Shown here one piece after another: positions 3,664 to 5,076 of a DNA stretch of 5,076 bases; the stretch's first letter is position 1, and every line of letters begins with the position of its first letter. The stretch lies in the NCBI GenBank assembly GCA_025934635.1, contig JAICWX010000500.1, positions 1 through 5,076 on the forward strand, in the 5' to 3' direction. The stretch is from Streptosporangiaceae bacterium (GTDB lineage: Bacteria > Actinomycetota > Actinomycetes > Streptosporangiales > Streptosporangiaceae). The notes beneath the pieces were generated by a model, which saw only the letters and a list, made by a program, of their open reading frames with translations, was not told where the DNA came from and did not search any database. The position numbers and the translations under genes are program-made.

Positions 3664-5076
3664 ATGTCTGCTGCGCTGTCCCCCGAGCCCGAGGAGCCGG
3701 AGGGCTCCGGGCTGCCCGGGGATGACGGAGAAGGCACTCCGCAGGGCCTGTACGTGACGCTGCCGGCGGAGGAGCTGTCCCTGGAAGGCTTCGCCGAGGA
3801 CGGCCGCGCCGACACCATGGCCCCGGGCCCGCTGCTGGCCACGGTGCTCGACGCCGTGACGGAGCCGGGCGGGGCCGGGCTCCGCGCCCTGGCCGATGAC
3901 CAGCTGATCGGGTTTCTGTCAGGGGCGCGGCGGATGGCGTCACGGCTGGAGTGGGCGCGGATGGCGGCCCTGGCCGAGTTCGCGTCCCGCCCTCGGCGGG
4001 ACGACTTCGCCGCCGACGAGGTCGCGGCGGCGTTCCGGCTGAACTGGCTGTCCGCCGCCGGAGAAATCCAGTACTCCCAGCTGGTCGCCCGGCGGCTCCC
4101 GGTCACGTTCGCGCTGCTCGCCGCGGGCAAGCTCGACCCCGCCCACGTCCGGATCATCGAAGACACCACCAGCATCTTGTCCGATGAGGACGCCGCCCTC
4201 GCCGACGCCAAGCTGGCCGAGGTGGCGCAGGACAAGACCTACGCCGAGCTGCGGCGGGCCGCGACCCGGCTGGTCGCCCGGCTCGACCCGGAGGCCGTCC
4301 GGAAGCGGAAGGAGAAGGCCCGCCGGGAGGCGCATGTACGGGCATTCCGGGAGGACTCCGGCAACGCGGGGATCTCGGGCCGGGAGATGCCCAGCGTGGA
4401 GGTGCTGGCCTCGATGCAGCACATCGAGCACCGCGCCCGCGCGCTGCGCGACGCCGGCGTCCCGGGGACGTGGGAGGAACTGAAAGCCCGCGCCCTGCTG
4501 GACCTGCTCCAAGAACGCGACTCCCGGCCTGCCCCGGGCGAGGCTCCGGCCCAGGGCGGCGGTGCGGGCAGCGGGGATGCCGGGGAGCCGGACAGCCCCG
4601 GCCCGGACCCGGGCAGCCCGGGCGGCTCCGGCCCCGGCGGCTCCGGCCCCAATCCCGGTCCGACAGGACGCGGCCGCCCCGCCGACACCGGCTCCAGCAT
4701 CGGCGCGCTGATCACCATCACCGTCCCCCACACCGCCCTGACCGGCAACACCGGCCCGCCCGGCGAAGTCGGCGGGTTCGGGACTCTCGACCACGCCGAC
4801 ACCCGGGACCTAGTGGCGGCCGCAGCCCGGAACCCCGCCACCCGGTGGTGCCTGACCACCCTGCACCCCGATGGCACCGCCGCCACCCACGACTGCGCCA
4901 CCGGGCCACGTCGCTGGCCGCCCGGTCAAGGACCGCCCGGTCAAGGACCACCCGGTCAAGGACCACCCGGTCGGCGGCCTTCCGGACAGGGAGCGCCGGG
5001 TCCATCACCGCCGGAACCGGTGACCCTCCGCAGCCTCCTAGATTTCCTGAACCTCACCGGGCTTACGCCCATCATC
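3664..5076 (+). CDS. DUF222 (13E12-type) protein, probable HNH endonuclease, 3' end outside window
   Basis: The frame is open for 471 codons, from the ATG at 3664 to the right edge, with no stop. Residues 1-70 are an acidic, Gly/Pro/Glu-rich leader. DUF222 spans roughly 75-285: ALADDQLIGFLSGARRMASR, LEWARMAALAEFASRPRRDD, then helices around FRLNWLSAAGEIQYSQLVARR and LLAAGKLDPAHVRIIED. A Gly/Pro linker covers about 290-340. The second conserved segment (340-418) has GALITITVPHTALTG, VGGFGTLDHADTRDLVAAAA and RWCLTTLHPDGTAATHDCATG. A PPGQG repeat follows, then SLLDFLNLTGLTPII. In this actinobacterial family an HNH nuclease domain normally comes next; it would lie beyond the edge, so nuclease activity is inferred. 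The DNA target and physiological role of the family are poorly known. The start is forced by TGA at 3658. Its AGGTGA site lies only three bases before the ATG, which is unusually close. Confidence 0.88.
   Translation, partial: MSAALSPEPEEPEGSGLPGDDGEGTPQGLYVTLPAEELSLEGFAEDGRADTMAPGPLLATVLDAVTEPGGAGLRALADDQLIGFLSGARRMASRLEWARMAALAEFASRPRRDDFAADEVAAAFRLNWLSAAGEIQYSQLVARRLPVTFALLAAGKLDPAHVRIIEDTTSILSDEDAALADAKLAEVAQDKTYAELRRAATRLVARLDPEAVRKRKEKARREAHVRAFREDSGNAGISGREMPSVEVLASMQHIEHRARALRDAGVPGTWEELKARALLDLLQERDSRPAPGEAPAQGGGAGSGDAGEPDSPGPDPGSPGGSGPGGSGPNPGPTGRGRPADTGSSIGALITITVPHTALTGNTGPPGEVGGFGTLDHADTRDLVAAAARNPATRWCLTTLHPDGTAATHDCATGPRRWPPGQGPPGQGPPGQGPPGRRPSGQGAPGPSPPEPVTLRSLLDFLNLTGLTPII
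4621..4650 (+). repeat. Two exact 15-bp tandem copies in the DUF222 linker
   Basis: GGCGGCTCCGGCCCC occurs twice in direct succession (4621-4635 and 4636-4650), encoding GGSGP twice. It is part of the Gly/Pro-rich flexible linker between the DUF222 domain and the second conserved segment. The identical copies suggest a recent duplication. Confidence 0.8.
4918..4972 (+). repeat. 15-bp tandem repeat encoding PPGQG in the DUF222 gene
   Basis: Units CCGCCCGGTCAAGGA at 4918-4932 and 4933-4947 are identical, the copy at 4948-4962 differs by one base, and a partial unit runs 4963-4972. They encode PPGQG-PPGQG-PPGQG-PPG between the Cys/His-containing segment and the C-terminal SLLDFLNLTGL helix. The product would be an extended, flexible, collagen-like spacer. 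The near-identity of the copies points to recent slippage expansion, and copy number probably varies between strains. Confidence 0.85.

Noticed and set aside
3645..4901. Several long minus-strand frames opposite the DUF222 gene
   Set aside because: Their translations are low-complexity Ser/Arg/Gly/Ala shadows. The plus-strand frame has recognisable DUF222 segments and continuous coding over 1.4 kb.
4918..4972. Direct repeats as a CRISPR array
   Set aside because: The units are contiguous 15-mers with no spacers and keep the reading frame, so they are a coding tandem repeat.
1..5076. Insertion sequence or transposon boundaries near the remnants
   Set aside because: I saw no transposase fragment, terminal inverted repeats or target duplications. 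The junctions look like small deletions.
3664..5076. DUF222 protein plus M20 gene as a defence or toxin-immunity system
   Set aside because: They are divergently transcribed and each is known as a stand-alone gene. The nuclease domain is not in view, and no immunity or defence partner is present.

Overview
The window is very GC-rich coding DNA with strong G/C preference at third codon positions, GTG/GGC/GCC-heavy codon use and actinobacterial protein families (DUF222/13E12-type HNH protein, DHA2-type MFS exporter, acyl-CoA ligases). It most likely comes from a high-GC actinomycete. A member of the Streptosporangiales or a related order is plausible, but nothing here fixes the genus.

Left part, minus strand (1-1500): a three-gene transcription unit reading right to left. 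An intact six-segment membrane protein of the DUF2238/YjdF-like type (838-1500) overlaps by four bases an intact six-segment DUF998-type membrane protein (203-841). After 22 bases comes the remnant of an MFS drug exporter (1-180, running off the left edge). The remnant has a nonsense codon at codon 13 and has lost the stretches between its conserved motifs. A 12-bp perfect palindrome and a small hairpin lie in front of the unit.

Middle (1571-2157): no intact gene. Two acyl-CoA ligase (AMP-binding family) remnants stand back to back. On the minus strand only the last ~53 codons of one ligase remain (1571-1729). On the plus strand another ligase survives as conserved blocks joined by deletions and one frame change (1715-2157). 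Each keeps its own terminal SGKIL motif, so these are probably two different genes.

Right part: an intact M20-family metallopeptidase/deacylase of the ArgE/DapE group (2156-3451, minus) converges on the plus-strand ligase remnant, with its stop codon touching the remnant's last codons. A locally AT-rich divergent intergenic region (3452-3663) separates it from a DUF222 (13E12-type) protein on the plus strand (3664 to beyond the right edge). The expected HNH nuclease domain of that protein would lie outside the window.

Functionally, the M20 deacylase and the DUF222 protein look like working genes, as does the membrane-protein pair. The rest is decayed material from a former lipid or secondary-metabolism/export locus. 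No complete novel system is evident. The most unusual signals are the 'motif-only' decay pattern seen independently in two gene families, the uncharacterised coupled membrane pair behind a palindromic site, and three separate 15-bp (five-residue) tandem repeats.
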